Below are positions 5,248 through 7,358 of a stretch of DNA of 7,358 nucleotides, one piece after another. A model generated the notes under the pieces. That model was not told the DNA's origin. It made no database searches and was given only the letters and a program-made list of their open reading frames with translations. Numbering within the stretch: position 1 is the stretch's first letter; each line of letters starts with the position of its first letter. A program made the translations under genes and the position numbers. Location of the stretch: contig JAFDJF010000101.1 of assembly GCA_019307645.1 (NCBI GenBank), forward strand, positions 1-7,358. The letters are read 5' to 3'. This DNA is from Deltaproteobacteria bacterium. GTDB taxonomy: Bacteria > Desulfobacterota > DSM-4660 > Desulfatiglandales > Desulfatiglandaceae.

Positions 5248-6741
5248 TCACCCACGACTTGATACAGCGGCGGCATTCTTCCCCGCCATGCGGCCGAAGA
5301 AGGTGGCATCTCCCACCGACATACCGCTGCCGTAGCCGGCACTGATGCGCGGGATACCACAGGTATTTCTTCCTGCAGCATACAGGCCGGGAACCACCTC
5401 TCCTTCAGGGGTCAATACTTCTCCGGTGGGCAATGTATCCAGACCGCCCAGAGTAAAGAAGGGAATAATAGCACCCCTTCCGGGGGTGCAGTCGAGGGCT
5501 GCGTAGGGCGCTTCCAGCGGCTTCAACCATTCTTTTGATTTATGGAACAGGGGGTCCTCTCCATTGGCCGCGTGCTTGTTGTAAAATTCCATAGTATGCT
5601 GCAACCTCCCCTCGGGAATCTCCAACTCCTCCTCCAACTCGGCAACCGATTCTCCGGTACCGGCAATATCGGCACCCATTATGTTAAACTTCTCATAATG
5701 GCCGTAATCTTCAACGCTTATAACCAGATAGATTCGTTTGCTGTCCTGATGCAAGGCATAGTAGCCTACTCGGCCGTGGTAAGAGTCTTCGTTAATAAAA
5801 CGCTCCCCCCGGGAGTTGATGAAAATCCCGTATGTAAAGGAGGACGGCGGGTAAAATGGGATACTGACAAACCCCTCATTCATATTGATCGCTGCCCCGC
5901 CGACACCCATCCCCATCATAATGCCGGTGCCGGTGTCACCCGGATTACCAATGGCCTCATTAGCGCGAAGCAGTACTGGGGCATATTTCTTCAGCATTTC
6001 CTCGTTCATATTGAAACCACCGGCACAGAGAATAACTCCATTACGCACTTTTACGTGCTTTTCCTGCTGGTTGATGCGTACGACCAGACCAACTACCTCA
6101 CGGTTTTCGTCAACGATCAATGTGAGAGCCCGGGCTTCGAATTCCACGCGTATTCCACGATTTTCCACCTGTTTGGCAAGCGCATTCATCAGCACAGGAC
6201 CACCGTTATCCCCTTCCACCTGGATATTGTGGCCCCGAGGGCAGGGCTTGGCTTTTTCGACAAAAGGCCAGACTTTTTCATTGCTGGTATAGAGCAGGCA
6301 GTCATCGGTGTTTATATAAATGTCGCGCTCCTTATAAAAGCTTTCTTTGTAGGGCACACCCATTTTCAGAAGCCAGTTGAAGTGGTCGACACTGCCGTCT
6401 ACATAGGCACGGACCTTGGCCTCGTCCGCCAGGGGCCCTCCGGCCATCATAAGGAAGTTGAACATATCTTCACTGCTGTCCTCAAAGCCGCAGGCTTTCT
6501 GTATCGGAGTGCCGCCGCTGCCGCCCATATAGATATCGGCGCTGGACAATTCTGTGGTTCCACCTTTGGTGCTGGCCAGCTCAAAGATAATGACATCTGC
6601 ACCGCCGTCCGCAGCCTCAAGGGCTGCACAGGCACCGGCGCCACCGAAACCGACAACTGCGACATCAGTTTCAAAATCCCATTCGGGGACATCTGAGAGT
6701 TTTCTTGGTTTCGTGGGTTTGGCTTTGGGTATATCAGACAT
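5248..6741 (-). CDS. FAD-dependent oxidoreductase, fumarate reductase / 3-ketosteroid dehydrogenase family
   Basis: A 497-residue flavoprotein that probably reduces or desaturates a C-C bond next to a carbonyl; the substrate is unknown. The FAD Rossmann motif is DVAVVGFGGAGACAALEAA (26-44), with the ribose-binding acid at Glu54 (IIFE). STKGGTTELSSA (57-68), VILCAGGF (236-243), GIFINSRGERFINED (305-319), FTLGGL (429-434) and GLYAAGRN (452-459) follow. The C-terminal GYGSGMSVGDATFFGRMAG (469-487) is like flavoproteins annotated near the delta-4/delta-1 3-ketosteroid dehydrogenases, not true fumarate reductases, whose HG-type substrate motif I do not see. There is no Tat or Sec signal, heme or FMN domain, so it should be a soluble cytoplasmic enzyme needing an external electron partner. 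The ATG has AGGAG 7 bases upstream (plus strand 6749-6753). It is transcribed convergently with the FabZ-like gene, and a functional link to the left operon is not shown. Confidence 0.88.
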   Translation of the reverse strand: MSDIPKAKPTKPRKLSDVPEWDFETDVAVVGFGGAGACAALEAADGGADVIIFELASTKGGTTELSSADIYMGGSGGTPIQKACGFEDSSEDMFNFLMMAGGPLADEAKVRAYVDGSVDHFNWLLKMGVPYKESFYKERDIYINTDDCLLYTSNEKVWPFVEKAKPCPRGHNIQVEGDNGGPVLMNALAKQVENRGIRVEFEARALTLIVDENREVVGLVVRINQQEKHVKVRNGVILCAGGFNMNEEMLKKYAPVLLRANEAIGNPGDTGTGIMMGMGVGGAAINMNEGFVSIPFYPPSSFTYGIFINSRGERFINEDSYHGRVGYYALHQDSKRIYLVISVEDYGHYEKFNIMGADIAGTGESVAELEEELEIPEGRLQHTMEFYNKHAANGEDPLFHKSKEWLKPLEAPYAALDCTPGRGAIIPFFTLGGLDTLPTGEVLTPEGEVVPGLYAAGRNTCGIPRISAGYGSGMSVGDATFFGRMAGKNAAAVSSRG

Positions 6742-6809
6742 GTAATGACTCCTGTATTTGCGTTATTGAAATTCGTTAACGTGTGGTGAAAAAGTATGTT
6801 TGTAGAAAA

Positions 6810-6838
6810 AGTTTAGCGTGTTCAGGCTTGAGCGTCAA
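6810..6838 (-). promoter_or_regulatory. Sigma70-type promoter for the flavoprotein gene
   Basis: On the minus strand, TTGACG (6833-6838) and TAAACT (6810-6815) are separated by 17 bases, a good -35 and an acceptable -10. Transcription would start near 6803 and leave a leader of about 60 bases before the ATG at 6741. The site lies below the tRNA terminator, so the flavoprotein gene would be transcribed independently of the tRNA. No operator is evident. Confidence 0.55.
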
Positions 6839-6891
6839 GAGAGTTCTGGCGCCGTTTGGGGGGGGTAGTGCGAACTGACGACTTTTGCAGG

Positions 6892-6928
6892 ATAAAAAGA
6901 AAGGGGCTAAAGCATTGCCTAACCCCTT
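6892..6928 (-). terminator. Intrinsic terminator of the tRNA-His unit
   Basis: Read on the minus strand, AAGGGG (6923-6928) pairs with CCCCTT (6901-6906), and further T-A and G-T pairs extend the stem inward. A T-rich tract (TTCTTTTTAT, 6892-6901) follows. It begins 10 bases after the encoded CCA of the tRNA, as expected for a single-tRNA transcription unit. Confidence 0.8.
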
Positions 6929-6938
6929 GAATTTTCTA

Positions 6939-7015
6939 TGGGGTGAGTGACGGGGCTTGAACCCGCGACCTCTGGGGCCACAACCCAGTGCTCTACCGGC
7001 TGAGCTACACCCACC
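6939..7015 (-). tRNA. tRNA-His (anticodon GTG)
   Basis: A complete 77-base cloverleaf on the minus strand. The acceptor GTGGGTG pairs with CACTCAC (one G-T pair). The D arm starts TAGCTCAGCCGGTAGAGC, the anticodon stem is CTGGG/CCCAG with GTG in the loop (plus strand 6979-6981), and the T arm is CGGGTTCAAGCCCCG-like. The histidine-specific identity features are present: an extra G-1 (plus-strand C at 7015) opposite discriminator C73. The 3' CCA is encoded (6939-6941). It has its own promoter and terminator. Confidence 0.97.
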
Positions 7016-7025
7016 ATACCGTTTA

Positions 7026-7055
7026 TTATTAACACAGATTCCCGGGCTATTGCAA
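7026..7055 (-). promoter_or_regulatory. Probable promoter of tRNA-His
   Basis: On the minus strand, TTGCAA (7050-7055) is followed after 18 bases by TAATAA (7026-7031). Transcription would start a few bases before the tRNA 5' end at 7015. The AT-rich -10 region contains overlapping alternatives, so the exact hexamer is uncertain. Confidence 0.5.
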
Positions 7056-7072
7056 GCCAATTTATCAGGAAA

Positions 7073-7357
7073 TCAGGAGCCTTGGTGAACCGTTAGAAAA
7101 AAAGATCCATCAGACTCTCTGGTCACCTGCAGCCCGAACATGGTAATCGTCTCAGTGAGAGCCCGACCCAAGACAAGATCCATCTCATTCGGGTCAATCT
7201 CCATTTTTTCTGACACAAAGGGTCTTAACTGATGGTCGAATCTTAGCAGTGCAATAATCGCCTCAACAGCATTTTCACCATCCACTTCAATCTGTCTCAC
7301 CAGTTTTTCAAGTGAGCGGTAACTGCACTTTTTCTCATGCTGTTCTATGAGTCCCAA
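7073..7357 (-). CDS. Unrecognised protein, C-terminal part (cut by right edge)
   Basis: An open frame enters from the right edge on the minus strand and ends with TGA at 7073-7075. About 94 residues are visible. A TTG at the very edge could be read as a start, but no ribosome-binding site can be seen, so the true start is probably outside the window. The protein looks soluble and mostly helical, and somewhat acidic: SLEKLVRQIEVDGENAVEAI, then LLRFDHQLRPFVSEKMEID, then a shorter end with FGLQVTRESDGSFFLTVHQG that could be a small beta hairpin. There are no signal, membrane segments or catalytic motifs that I recognise. The downstream tRNA has its own promoter. Confidence 0.6.
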   Translation of the reverse strand: MGLIEQHEKKCSYRSLEKLVRQIEVDGENAVEAIIALLRFDHQLRPFVSEKMEIDPNEMDLVLGRALTETITMFGLQVTRESDGSFFLTVHQGS

Positions 7358-7358
7358 A

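Noticed and set aside
5542..6696. A 384-codon open frame on the plus strand
   Set aside because: It lies antisense inside the flavoprotein gene, whose motifs, ribosome-binding site and promoter are clear. Its translation has no family features.
6858..6865. Run of eight G between the flavoprotein promoter and the tRNA terminator
   Set aside because: A single homopolymer outside any coding or promoter hexamer; phase variation is possible in principle, but nothing supports it.
6939..7015. tRNA-His as attachment site of an integrated element
   Set aside because: No integrase gene and no repeated copy of the tRNA 3' end is visible in the window.
6776..7060. A 94-codon open frame on the minus strand across the tRNA
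   Set aside because: Its middle is simply the translated tRNA-His gene, and it also spans the tRNA promoter and terminator, so it is not a protein gene.

Overview
The window looks like part of a bacterial chromosome, probably from an anaerobic member of the Desulfobacterota (former Deltaproteobacteria). This is inferred from gene style: a fumarate-reductase-like flavoprotein, a two-subunit small aconitase-type hydro-lyase, and AACCTTG-type heptamers and CTAAA-rich repeats in intergenic DNA. No marker gene here proves the taxonomy.

Left part, plus strand (2-4145): a tightly packed operon. It opens with the C-terminal end of an unrecognised Cys/His-rich protein. Next come a homocitrate/isopropylmalate synthase-family enzyme and the large and small subunits of a homoaconitase/isopropylmalate isomerase-type hydro-lyase. 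These first four reading frames overlap by 13, 8 and 1 bases, so translation is probably coupled. After a short gap carrying a degenerate heptamer repeat comes a FabD/MdcH-like acyltransferase. The synthase and hydro-lyase are the first steps of 2-oxoacid chain elongation: condensation with acetyl-CoA, then hydroxyl migration. The oxidative decarboxylase that completes the cycle (LeuB/AksF type) is not in the window and may lie upstream.

Middle (4146-5247): a FabZ-type 3-hydroxyacyl-ACP dehydratase gene flanked by two same-orientation copies of a roughly 200-base imperfect palindrome. Each copy has arms built from four 9-10-base CTAAA units, then GC-rich hairpins, around an AT-rich centre that differs between copies. 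The arms show base changes that preserve pairing. This is the least explained structure in the window. The second copy also lies between two convergent genes.

Right part, minus strand (5248-7358): a cytoplasmic FAD-dependent oxidoreductase of the fumarate reductase/3-ketosteroid dehydrogenase family with its own promoter and ribosome-binding site. Upstream of it is a self-contained tRNA-His(GTG) unit (promoter, tRNA with encoded CCA and G-1, intrinsic terminator). The window ends in an unrecognised gene cut by the edge.

Working hypothesis (inference): the left operon makes an unusual extended 2-oxo or dicarboxylic acid and hands it, through the FabD-like acyltransferase and perhaps the FabZ-like dehydratase, to acyl-carrier-protein chemistry. 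Two features hint at non-standard substrates. The acyltransferase lacks the arginine that holds malonate. The small hydro-lyase subunit has an unusual sequence where the substrate-specificity loop lies.
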